A stretch of DNA of 64,000 nt. Source: an uncultured Bacillota bacterium (GTDB taxonomy: Bacteria; Bacillota_I; Bacilli_A; RFN20; CAG-631). The position numbers and the translations under genes were made by a program. A model generated the notes under the pieces. It was given only the letters and a program-made list of their open reading frames with translations, did not search any database and had not been told where the DNA came from. The first letter of the stretch is position 1, and each line of letters starts with the position of its first letter. Shown piece by piece: positions 35,612-43,617 of the stretch. The stretch covers positions 1 to 64,000 of the forward strand of contig CAJJXN010000001.1 of assembly GCA_905197115.1 (NCBI GenBank), given 5' to 3'.

Positions 35612-36529
35612 TTATAGTTGATTTTGTAGATTTGCGTATTCTTTTGCGATTTTTGCGCCAATTTTCGCATTATTATAGATTAAAGCAATATTGGCTTTTA
35701 AACTATCACCTTTTGTTTCTTCAACAATTTTTTTAAGTAAAAAAGGAGTTACTTCTTTTCCTTTAATTCCTTGTTTTTTAGCTTCGTTTAATGCTTGCGA
35801 TATAAAAAAGTTAATTTTATCATTTGGAATAGAATCTTTTAAAGGGATTGGATTTGAAATTAAAATTCCACCTTGTAATTGAAGTTGTCTTTTTACAAAA
35901 ATAGCTTGCGCAATTTCTTTTTCATTATCCATTTTATAATCTAATTTTAAGCCGCTTGATTGGCTATAAAAAGCAGCTAATTCTTCACTTTGATATCCTA
36001 AAACAGGAACACCCATTGTTTCTAAATATTCTAAAGTAAGTTCTAAATCTAAAATGGCTTTTGCGCCAGCACACACAACACTTACATTCGTGTGAGCAAG
36101 TTCTTGTAAATCAGCACTAATATCAAATGTTTCTTGGGCTCCTTTATGGACGCCCCCTATTCCACCAGTAACAAATACCTCGATATTAGCCATATTTGCA
36201 AAAATCATAGTTGTAGCAACTGTAGTCGCTCCCCACATTTTTTTAGCAAGAATGACGGGCAAATCTCTCCTACTTGCTTTGACAATATTTGGTCGCTTTC
36301 CAAATAATTCAATTTCTTCTTTGCTCATTCCTACGACAGCCACACCATCAATTATGCCAATAGTGGCTGGAATGGCACCATTTTCTCTTACAATGCGTTC
36401 TACTTCTAAGGCTGTCTTGACATTGTCAGGGTAAGGCATTCCATGAGAAATAATTGTCGATTCTAACGCTACGACCGGTTTTTTTTCTAAAATAGCTTGT
36501 TTCACTTCATCGCTTATTTTAATATACAT
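35612..36529 (-). CDS. psuG: pseudouridine-5'-phosphate glycosidase
   Basis: About 305-aa enzyme cleaving pseudouridine-5'-phosphate to uracil and ribose-5-phosphate. Seen: VALESTIISHGMPYPDN (about residue 18), FVTGGIGGVHKGA (about 130) and VVCAGAKAILDLE. ATG at 36529 chosen over an upstream in-frame TTG. The usual pseudouridine kinase psuK is not adjacent. Monocistronic. Confidence 0.93.
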   Translation of the reverse strand: MYIKISDEVKQAILEKKPVVALESTIISHGMPYPDNVKTALEVERIVRENGAIPATIGIIDGVAVVGMSKEEIELFGKRPNIVKASRRDLPVILAKKMWGATTVATTMIFANMANIEVFVTGGIGGVHKGAQETFDISADLQELAHTNVSVVCAGAKAILDLELTLEYLETMGVPVLGYQSEELAAFYSQSSGLKLDYKMDNEKEIAQAIFVKRQLQLQGGILISNPIPLKDSIPNDKINFFISQALNEAKKQGIKGKEVTPFLLKKIVEETKGDSLKANIALIYNNAKIGAKIAKEYANLQNQL

Positions 36530-36597
36530 ATCTTTCAACCTTCTTTCAAAAGTATTGTACCTTATTTTTTAAAAAAAGAGAAATATATTTAAAAGAT

Positions 36598-36626
36598 TTG
36601 CATTTTATAAAAAAAATTATTATAAT
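36598..36626 (+). promoter_or_regulatory. sigma-A type promoter of the ferredoxin gene
   Basis: TTGCAT, 17-bp spacer, TATAAT, with GGAGG and the ATG about 20-30 bases on. Confidence 0.7.
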
Positions 36627-36652
36627 ATGTAATTGATTTGGAGGATAAAAAA

Positions 36653-36832
36653 ATGGCAAAAGTTAGAGTTGAAGATACTTGTATTGGTTGCGGTATGTGC
36701 GTTAGCTTAGCATCTGCAGTATTTGCTTTTGATGCTTCTGGAGAAAAAGCTGAAGTTATCAATAATGAAGTAGATAGTACTGTTGAAGAAGCTGCTGCTA
36801 GTTGTCCAGTTGCTGCAATTGTTATTGAATAA
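36653..36832 (+). CDS. small [4Fe-4S] ferredoxin
   Basis: 59-aa electron carrier. One cluster motif CIGCGMC near residue 11-17 plus a distal SCPVAAI Cys; the second-cluster Cys set is absent, so it is a single-cluster Bacillus-type ferredoxin. GGAGG lies 8 nt before the ATG. Flanked by a promoter and a terminator, so monocistronic and probably well expressed. Confidence 0.92.
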   Translation: MAKVRVEDTCIGCGMCVSLASAVFAFDASGEKAEVINNEVDSTVEEAAASCPVAAIVIE

Positions 36833-36835
36833 TTA

Positions 36836-36860
36836 AAAAGAGGAGAAACTCCTCTTTTTA
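36836..36860. terminator. bidirectional terminator between ferredoxin and ribU
   Basis: AAAAAGAGGAG aaa CTCCTCTTTTT perfect hairpin between convergent genes. Confidence 0.88.
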
Positions 36861-36863
36861 ATT

Positions 36864-37415
36864 TTAAAATTTTTGTAATAAAGTAGAAATTCTCTTATAC
36901 ACTAAGAAAGTAATACAAGCAACCGCAATTGATAAGATTGCGTTAAATGGTAAGACATTAGCAAATAAGTAAGAATTCATAAATTGTTTATTATGAAGTG
37001 ATTGTGCATCAAAAAACATCGGTGCTAATACAAAAGCATTCATTAATAATGCTACTATTATCCAAACAAGAGTGCCTATTAATAAAGCAAGAATAGCACT
37101 TTTTTTTGTTTTATTCTTGTAATAAATAAATGAAGCAATTCCAACGGCAAAAATCCCAATGGCTAAATCGGCTAATTCTCCTACTACTCCCGTGTTAGAC
37201 ATTGGAAGTTTAATTAAAAATCGAATCATAACGACAAGCATTCCACCCCATGGGTTTAATGCAAATCCTGCTAAATAAGCAGGTAAATTTGAAAATTGAA
37301 TTTTTAAAAACGACGCAAAAATAGGCAAAGGAAAACTAATAAAATACAAAACAATTGAAAGAGCCGAAAACATGGCAACTTTCACAGAAAATGACACGGC
37401 TTTATTTCTCATCAT
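36864..37415 (-). CDS. ribU: riboflavin ECF transporter substrate-binding subunit
   Basis: 183-aa integral membrane S component with five or six TM segments. N-terminal region and the PAYLAGFALNPWGGMLV segment match RibU. The FMN riboswitch directly upstream fixes the substrate as riboflavin or a related flavin. It needs the shared EcfA/A'/T module, which is not in the window. Monocistronic. Confidence 0.9.
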   Translation of the reverse strand: MMRNKAVSFSVKVAMFSALSIVLYFISFPLPIFASFLKIQFSNLPAYLAGFALNPWGGMLVVMIRFLIKLPMSNTGVVGELADLAIGIFAVGIASFIYYKNKTKKSAILALLIGTLVWIIVALLMNAFVLAPMFFDAQSLHNKQFMNSYLFANVLPFNAILSIAVACITFLVYKRISTLLQKF

Positions 37416-37434
37416 AACACTCCTTTAAAATAAA

Positions 37435-37571
37435 AAAAGACCGCATCAGGGTGGTCAAAAAGATTCTTCTTTTATCCAGACTTTAACTGTCGGCACTAGA
37501 ATTTAACTAGTTCTGCTTTCGCTCGCGGGCTTTACCGCCGATTAGGAATTACACCTGACCCTGAAGATAAT
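37435..37571 (-). promoter_or_regulatory. FMN riboswitch (RFN element) with terminator, ribU leader
   Basis: On the - strand: ATCTTCAGGGTCAGGTG, then ATTCC, TCGGCGGTAAAGCCCGCGAG, GCCGACAGTTAAAGTCTGGAT and a closing GAAGAAT, the order and sequence of the RFN core. A GACC / GGTC hairpin with U-run (about 37437-37458) follows. Its CCCTGA arm can pair with the TCAGGG of P1, which suggests transcription attenuation by FMN. Confidence 0.93.
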
Positions 37572-37645
37572 ATCATTATACACCATTTTTTTAGAAAGTG
37601 AATATTTTCTCATTAATTTGAATATATTTTGATGAGGTGTGTAAA

Positions 37646-39136
37646 ATGGATAATAAAAAAAACACAAATATAACGAATAATTATGGTCGTTTTGTTGAAA
37701 ATGATATTAGTTCTTTAACTGTAGGAGAATTAGGACCCACTTTAATTGAGGATACGCAATTAATTCAAAAATTAGCTCATTTTAATCGTGAAAGAATTCC
37801 CGAACGCGTAGCTTTTGCAAGAGGAGCAGGAGCAATGGGATATTTTGAAGTGGAAGAGAGTATGAAACAATATACGAAAGCTCGCTTTTTACAAAACAAA
37901 GGAGAAAGGACAAAAGTTTTTGTACGTTTTTCAACATTTGTATTGTCAAAAGGTTCCTCGGAAGTAGTCAGAGATATTCGAGGTATGAATATAAAGTTTT
38001 ATACTAATGAAGGTAATTATGATTTAGTTAATATTCATTTACCTGTATTTTATGTACGTGATGCCATGCGTTTGCCAGATTTATTGCATGCTTTAAAGCC
38101 TTCCCCTGTTACGAATTTAATTCTACCAGAAAGAACATGGCAATATTTTTCTTTGCTTCCTGAAACTTTACATGCAATTACTTATTTATATGCTAAGTAT
38201 GGTATTCCTGCAAGTTATACACAAATGGAAGGACATTCAGTGTGTGCTTATAAATGGATTAATGAAAACAATGATGTTAGCTATGTAAAATATCATTTTA
38301 TTCCTAAAAATAAAGCAGCTTATTTGACCAAACAAGAAGCACAAGAAATTCAAAAAAACACATCTGCTTCAGCAACGAATAATTTATATGCAAATATTTT
38401 TAATAAAAATTATCCAAAATGGGATGTTTATGTCCAAATCATGGACGAAAAAGCTTTAGATACTTTTCCTTTCCACCCATTTGATCCAACAAAAGTTTGG
38501 AGTGAAGAAGTTCTCCCACTACAAAAAGTAGGAACCCTTACTTTAAACGAAATTCCCGACAATTTTTATGAATATAGTGAACAAGTTGCTTTTGATCCTG
38601 GTTCTTTTGTTCCTGGTATTGAAGCTTCTGAAAGTAAACTTTTACAAGGCTTATTATTTGCTTATCCAGATGCCAATCGTTATCGCTTAGGGATTAATTA
38701 CCCATATTTAAAAGTCAATATGCCATTAGATGGCATTCATAATTATCAACAAAATGGAAGAATGGATATTCGAAATCAAAAAGGAGAAATTAATTTTTTC
38801 CCTAATAGAGATCCGAATTCATTAAAAGAAGCAACGGATAGTCATTATAGTGAAGGAAAATATTTTATTAAAGGCGTGGTTATTTCTCGCTTTAAGAATG
38901 AATATAATGATAACTTTGAACAAGTAGGCGAATTATATAGAAGTTATACAAAACAAGAACAAGATCAATTAATTGAAAATCTTACGAATGCTTTACAAGG
39001 CGTTAGCCGACCTATTGTAGAACAAATGGTATTTTATTTTTATTCAGCCGATTCAGAATATGGACAACGAATGGCAGACAATTTTAATTTAAATATGCAA
39101 AATATTATTTTAAAATATGATCAAACCTTAAACTAA
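37646..39136 (+). CDS. catalase-fold protein with altered active site
   Basis: 496-aa clade-3-type catalase homologue over its whole length (SLTVGELGP, KLAHFNRERIPERV, VRFST, SLLPETLH, GIPASYTQMEGHS, EQVAFDPGSFVPGIEASE). The essential distal His of the 'VVHARG' motif is Phe57 (VAFARG). The distal Asn region GNNTP is NIHLP. The proximal heme Arg (RLFSYPD) is Leu336 (LLFAYPD), although Tyr340 remains. Normal H2O2 dismutation is therefore unlikely; heme binding is uncertain. Start at ATG 37646 with GAGGTG upstream. Monocistronic. The reading frame is intact, so it is kept for some function. Confidence 0.85.
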   Translation: MDNKKNTNITNNYGRFVENDISSLTVGELGPTLIEDTQLIQKLAHFNRERIPERVAFARGAGAMGYFEVEESMKQYTKARFLQNKGERTKVFVRFSTFVLSKGSSEVVRDIRGMNIKFYTNEGNYDLVNIHLPVFYVRDAMRLPDLLHALKPSPVTNLILPERTWQYFSLLPETLHAITYLYAKYGIPASYTQMEGHSVCAYKWINENNDVSYVKYHFIPKNKAAYLTKQEAQEIQKNTSASATNNLYANIFNKNYPKWDVYVQIMDEKALDTFPFHPFDPTKVWSEEVLPLQKVGTLTLNEIPDNFYEYSEQVAFDPGSFVPGIEASESKLLQGLLFAYPDANRYRLGINYPYLKVNMPLDGIHNYQQNGRMDIRNQKGEINFFPNRDPNSLKEATDSHYSEGKYFIKGVVISRFKNEYNDNFEQVGELYRSYTKQEQDQLIENLTNALQGVSRPIVEQMVFYFYSADSEYGQRMADNFNLNMQNIILKYDQTLN

Positions 39137-39159
39137 AACTCCAATCTTTGGAGTTTTTT
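39135..39159 (+). terminator. terminator of the catalase-like gene
   Basis: AAAACTCC / GGAGTTTT hairpin followed by Ts, beginning at the stop codon. Confidence 0.8.
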
Positions 39160-39215
39160 GCTTTTTACTCTTTCTAAAATAAATAAAAAGAGATAAAATA
39201 AAAATGGTGATGAAG

Positions 39216-40541
39216 ATGAGTGAAACAATTGTATCTTTAAGTAGTGGGGCGATAAAAGCAGCTATTTCAATTATTCGTTTAAGTGGGGATAATTGCTTTG
39301 AAGTTGTTCAAAGTATCTTTTCAAATAAAACGAAGTATGAACATCAAAAAATATATTATGGTTATATTCAAGATCATAGTGAAATAATAGATGAAGTAAT
39401 GATTTCTTTTTTTTATGCTCCTAAAAGTTTTACCTGTGAAAATATGGCAGAAATAAATTGTCATGGAAATCCTTATATTGTTCAAAAAATTATTGCATTG
39501 TGTATTCAACATGGAGCTAGACTAGCTCAACGAGGAGAATTTACAAAAAGAGCTTTTTTAAATGGTCGTATTGATTTAATTAAAGCTGAATCAGTGAATG
39601 ATTTAATTAATGCGAGCAATCAACAAGCTGTAAAATTAGCTTTAAGTGGATTAAAAGGTTTGACTTCTAAATATGTTGTAGATTTGAGCGAACAATTGTT
39701 AGATGTAATTACTACAATTGAAGTGAATATAGATTATCCAGAATATGATGATGTAGAGGAACTAACCCATAAAACGATTTTGCCAAAAATAGAAGGCTTT
39801 TTAAAATTGTTAGAAAAAGTGATTGATGATACCAAACGAGGACAGACCATTAAAGATGGTATTCATACAGTTATTTTAGGAAAGCCGAATGTGGGAAAAT
39901 CAAGTTTGTTAAATGCTTTGTTGAAAGAAGACAAGGCAATTGTGACTGAAATTGCAGGAACAACAAGAGATATTGTTGAAGGAAGTATTGATTTTAATGG
40001 CATTACGCTTCATTTAATTGATACAGCTGGAATTCATAAAGGCAATGATAAAATAGAAGAAATAGGTATTCAAAAATCTTATAATGCTTTGCAAAATGCG
40101 CAATTAGTTTTATTGGTTTTAGATGGTTCAGCCCCTTTAACTTTAGAAGATGAAGAATTGATAGAATTAACCAAAAACACACAACGCATTATTGTTTTAA
40201 ATAAGAATGACGAAGAAACTGTCGTTTCTATCGATAATAGTGTATCTGTAAGTGCAAAAGAAGGTAATTTAAAAGAATTAGAAAATAAAATAAAAGAAAT
40301 GTTTAATCAACTCATCTATAATGATGATCCATTATTATTTAATGCTCGCCAATTAGGACTATTACAAAAAGCTCAGATGCATTTAGTTGAAGCTCAATCA
40401 CAAGCACTTCAACATCAAGTGATTGATTTGATTTCTATTGATATTCATCAAGCATATCAATGTATATTAGAAATTCTTGGAAAAAGAAATAAAATTGATT
40501 TATTGACTCATATCTTTTCTAAGTTTTGTTTGGGGAAATAA
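39216..40541 (+). CDS. mnmE: tRNA-modification GTPase MnmE (TrmE)
   Basis: About 441-aa GTPase that, with MnmG, modifies wobble U34 of tRNAs (cmnm5U). N-terminal formyl-THF-binding domain, helical domain, inserted G domain with GKPNVGKSS (P-loop), DTAGIH and NKND, and the C-terminal CLGK motif with the functional Cys. The ATG at 39216 is preferred, since GGTGATG precedes it; other ATGs lie at 39204 and 39210. First gene of mnmE-tatD-rnmV-rsmA-yabG. Confidence 0.95.
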   Translation: MSETIVSLSSGAIKAAISIIRLSGDNCFEVVQSIFSNKTKYEHQKIYYGYIQDHSEIIDEVMISFFYAPKSFTCENMAEINCHGNPYIVQKIIALCIQHGARLAQRGEFTKRAFLNGRIDLIKAESVNDLINASNQQAVKLALSGLKGLTSKYVVDLSEQLLDVITTIEVNIDYPEYDDVEELTHKTILPKIEGFLKLLEKVIDDTKRGQTIKDGIHTVILGKPNVGKSSLLNALLKEDKAIVTEIAGTTRDIVEGSIDFNGITLHLIDTAGIHKGNDKIEEIGIQKSYNALQNAQLVLLVLDGSAPLTLEDEELIELTKNTQRIIVLNKNDEETVVSIDNSVSVSAKEGNLKELENKIKEMFNQLIYNDDPLLFNARQLGLLQKAQMHLVEAQSQALQHQVIDLISIDIHQAYQCILEILGKRNKIDLLTHIFSKFCLGK

Positions 40542-40543
40542 AT

Positions 40544-41302
40544 ATGATATTCAATACGCATACACATTTAAATGATTCACGAGTAGAAAATGTCGCTGAA
40601 TTGGTAAAAAATGCAAACAATTTAGGAGTTACACATATGGCCGTTGTAGGAAGTGATTTATTAACTTCTAAAAAAGCAATTGAAATAGCTAAGCAATATA
40701 ATCATATTTATGCCATATGTGGTATACATCCTTGTGATATTCCTTCTTTTTTGAATCAATATGAAGTTTTAAAATCTTATATTGAAGATTTGAAGACAAT
40801 TGGAATAGGAGAGATTGGTTTAGATTATCATTATGATGATGTGCCGAAAGAAACGCAATTATTTTACTTCGAAGAATTTTTAAAATTAGCTTGTTTGTAT
40901 AAAAAACCTGTGATTATTCATTGCCGAGAAGCGTATAATGATACATTTCAATTGTTAGAAAAATACCATAAACAATTAGATGGAATTATTATGCATTGTT
41001 ATAGTGGTAGTGTTGAAATGATGCAACGATTTTTAAAATTAGGTTGTTATATCTCCATTGCTGGAACAGTAACTTTTAAAAATGCCAAAGAAATTAAAGA
41101 AGTGGCTAAGACTGTTCCACTTGACAAATTACTAGTAGAAACGGATGATCCATATTTAACACCCGTTCCTTTTAGAGGACAACAAAACCAACCTGCTTAT
41201 GTAACTTACGTTATAGAAGAAATTGCTTCTTTAAGAAATATGACCAAAGAAGAAATAAGTAAGCAAACTTATTTAAATGCTTGTGAGGTATTTCATTTAT
41301 GA
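40544..41302 (+). CDS. tatD: TatD-family metal-dependent DNase
   Basis: About 252-aa amidohydrolase-fold nuclease. Metal ligands: NTHTHLND at the N-terminus, GEIGLDYH, VIIHCREAY, MHCYSGS and VETDDPYLTP. Homologue of B. subtilis YabD. Starts 2 nt after mnmE with GGGGA upstream; its TGA overlaps the ATG of rnmV. Confidence 0.92.
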   Translation: MIFNTHTHLNDSRVENVAELVKNANNLGVTHMAVVGSDLLTSKKAIEIAKQYNHIYAICGIHPCDIPSFLNQYEVLKSYIEDLKTIGIGEIGLDYHYDDVPKETQLFYFEEFLKLACLYKKPVIIHCREAYNDTFQLLEKYHKQLDGIIMHCYSGSVEMMQRFLKLGCYISIAGTVTFKNAKEIKEVAKTVPLDKLLVETDDPYLTPVPFRGQQNQPAYVTYVIEEIASLRNMTKEEISKQTYLNACEVFHL

Positions 41303-41835
41303 TGGAGGTCAAAGAAGTGATTGTGGTAGAAGGAACAAGTGATAAAAATCATTTATTAACTTTTATAAAAGCAGATATTTTGACATGTAATGGTTCGGCT
41401 ATAGATGGTTTTTCTTTGTCATACTTAGAAGAATTATCGAAAACAAGAGGGGTTATCTTATTAACTGATCCTGATTATCCAGGAACACGAATCCGTAATG
41501 AAATTAGCTTAAAAGTTCCTTTATGCAAACATGCTTTTATTGATAAAAAAAAGGCGGTAAAAAGGAATAAAGTTGGCGTTGCAGAATGCGAAAAAGAAGA
41601 AATTATTAAAGCTTTAAAACACCTCATTACACCAAGGACGGATGTTTTAAAAAAGAATTTATTAATAGAAAGTGATTTGTTTTCTTTAAATTTAATGGGA
41701 GAAAATAGTCAAAAGAATAAAGAAAAAATATGTGCTTTTTTTCATTTAGGACATTGCAATAGTAAAACTTTATTAAAAAGATTGAATCTTTTAGGAATTA
41801 GTAAGAAGCAATTAATGGAGGCATTGTATGATTAG
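41299..41835 (+). CDS. rnmV: ribonuclease M5
   Basis: 178-aa TOPRIM nuclease that matures 5S rRNA. VIVVEGTSDKNHL (catalytic Glu), LLTDPDYPGTRIR (DxD-type TOPRIM) and GVAECEKEEI can be seen. Overlaps tatD by 4 nt and rsmA by 8 nt. Same order as in Bacillus (yabD-rnmV-ksgA). Confidence 0.93.
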   Translation: MMEVKEVIVVEGTSDKNHLLTFIKADILTCNGSAIDGFSLSYLEELSKTRGVILLTDPDYPGTRIRNEISLKVPLCKHAFIDKKKAVKRNKVGVAECEKEEIIKALKHLITPRTDVLKKNLLIESDLFSLNLMGENSQKNKEKICAFFHLGHCNSKTLLKRLNLLGISKKQLMEALYD

Positions 41836-42667
41836 TAGTAAAAAATATGTGGATCAAACTCTAAAAAAATACCAATTAGTTGCTAATAAAGCACTAGGAC
41901 AAAACTTTTTAATTGAGGAAGCAATTGTAGATTCTATTATCAAACAATCAAATATCACAAAAAACACTTATGTTATGGAAATTGGTCCTGGATTAGGTGC
42001 ATTGACCGAGAAATTAGTTCAAAAAGCCAAATTTGTAAAAGTTTTTGAAATTGATCAAAATATGTGCATGATTTTAAAAAACACATTTAAAGAAACGAAA
42101 AATTTAGAAATTTGTCATGTGGATTTTTTAAAAGTAGACTTAAGTCAAGAATTTTTTAAATTAAAAGATGAACAAGATATTAAAATTATTTCCAATTTAC
42201 CTTATTATATTACTACTCAAATATTGTCTAAAATTCTTTTTTCAAATTATTCGATTCATTCATTAATCGTAATGATGCAAAAGGAAGTAGGAATGAAATT
42301 ATATCGACCTCAATTAAAAGAAAAAAGTCCTTTGACAACCATTCTACAATATCAATATCAAGTCGATATTATTCAACATGTTTCTAAAAATGCGTATTTG
42401 CCACGTCCAGAAATTGATTCAATGGTCTTAAAGATAAAAAAACGAATGCCTACCATTCAAGCAAAAGATGAAAAAATATTGTTTGATATCATCAAAGAAT
42501 TATTTAAAAATAGAAGAAAAACAATTGCTAATAATTTGCAATCGTATTTTAAAAAGAAAGAAGATGTTTTAACTTTTTTAAAAGATTTGTCTATTGCAGA
42601 AAATAAAAGAATTGAACAATTATCTTTGTCAGAAATCATATTAATTGCCGATCACTTGGGCGAATAA
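41828..42667 (+). CDS. rsmA: 16S rRNA dimethyladenosine transferase
   Basis: 279-aa SAM-dependent methyltransferase (KsgA) that dimethylates two adjacent adenines of helix 45. NKALGQNFLIEEAI at the N-terminus, SAM motif EIGPGLGALTEKL, and the catalytic NLPYYITTQIL (NLPY). Full length. Overlaps rnmV; yabG follows after 46 nt. Confidence 0.95.
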   Translation: MISSKKYVDQTLKKYQLVANKALGQNFLIEEAIVDSIIKQSNITKNTYVMEIGPGLGALTEKLVQKAKFVKVFEIDQNMCMILKNTFKETKNLEICHVDFLKVDLSQEFFKLKDEQDIKIISNLPYYITTQILSKILFSNYSIHSLIVMMQKEVGMKLYRPQLKEKSPLTTILQYQYQVDIIQHVSKNAYLPRPEIDSMVLKIKKRMPTIQAKDEKILFDIIKELFKNRRKTIANNLQSYFKKKEDVLTFLKDLSIAENKRIEQLSLSEIILIADHLGE

Positions 42668-42713
42668 CCAAAAGACAAATAAACGTTTTCATATATTAGT
42701 CTAGGTGATAGTA

Positions 42714-43463
42714 ATGAAAATAGGCGATTATGTGACAAGAAAAAAATACAACCATGATATTGTTTTTAAGATTATACAAATAAAAGATGATAAAGCATAT
42801 TTGCATGGTGAAATGATTCGTTTAGTAGCAGATGCTTCCATAGATGACTTACAAATTTATAATGTTGAAGATGGAAATGAAGAAGTAGATGTCACTTTAG
42901 ATCAAGATAATCATTTGATTAAAGGAAAAATTCTTCATGTTGATGGGGATAAAACATACCTTAGAAAATGTATGGAATTTTATAAAGAAAATCATACACC
43001 CGTAGTAGGATGTTATTTACAAGAAGACAAAATGAAAGAAAATATTATTCCATTGTTAAAAAAACATTGCCCTGATATCTTAATTATTACAGGACATGAT
43101 TCGTTTAGTTTTAAACGAGAAAGCGATGAATACGAAGGATATAAAAATTCCCATCATTTTATGGATACAGTAAAGCAAGCAAGACTTTACCAACCGAATA
43201 AAGATGCTTTGATTATTATTGCAGGGGCGTGTCAATCAAATTATGAAGGGCTTATAAAAAGTGGTGCCAATTTTGCAAGTTCACCCACAAAAATCAATAT
43301 TCATGCTTTAGATCCTGCTTGTATTGCAATCTCGATTGCAAATACACATGTAAATCAATACGTTGAAGTTGAAAAAGTTTTGCAAGATACCGTTTCAAAA
43401 GGAAAAGGAATGGGCGGTATTGATAGCAAAGGTGTAGCAAGAAAAATTTATAGTTCAAAATAA
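42714..43463 (+). CDS. yabG: YabG-type sporulation-specific cysteine protease
   Basis: About 249 aa. Matches YabG (peptidase U57), which processes spore-coat proteins: KIGDYVTRKKYN at the N-terminus, GKILHVDGD, ILIITGHDSF, IIAGACQSNYE, GANFASSPTKINIHALDP and the GMGGIDSKG end. ATG at 42714 with AGGTGATAG upstream. It follows rsmA as in Bacillus and clostridia. Strong sign of a spore-forming ancestry. Confidence 0.9.
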   Translation: MKIGDYVTRKKYNHDIVFKIIQIKDDKAYLHGEMIRLVADASIDDLQIYNVEDGNEEVDVTLDQDNHLIKGKILHVDGDKTYLRKCMEFYKENHTPVVGCYLQEDKMKENIIPLLKKHCPDILIITGHDSFSFKRESDEYEGYKNSHHFMDTVKQARLYQPNKDALIIIAGACQSNYEGLIKSGANFASSPTKINIHALDPACIAISIANTHVNQYVEVEKVLQDTVSKGKGMGGIDSKGVARKIYSSK

Positions 43464-43497
43464 AACCATTAAAAGAATTTTTTAATTGGTTTTTTTA
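43462..43497 (+). terminator. terminator of the mnmE-yabG run
   Basis: AAACCATTAAAA / TTTTAATTGGTTT hairpin with T-run, at the yabG stop. Confidence 0.75.
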
Positions 43498-43556
43498 TTT
43501 TTTTTCAATCTTTTATAAAATATAAAAAATGAATAGTAAAAGAAAATTTGTAGTGT

Positions 43557-43562
43557 TATAAT
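43557..43562 (+). promoter_or_regulatory. extended -10 promoter element for the lipoprotein pair
   Basis: TATAAT preceded by TG-T (extended -10). The -35 region is weak. Located about 55 bases before the lipoprotein start. Confidence 0.45.
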
Positions 43563-43617
43563 CTAGAACGTGAGTGCTTAAAGCATTCATAATTTAAAAC
43601 AAACGAAAGGGAGAAGT

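Noticed and set aside
37646..39136. Normal catalase
   Set aside because: Distal His, distal Asn and proximal Arg are all replaced, so catalase activity should not be annotated.
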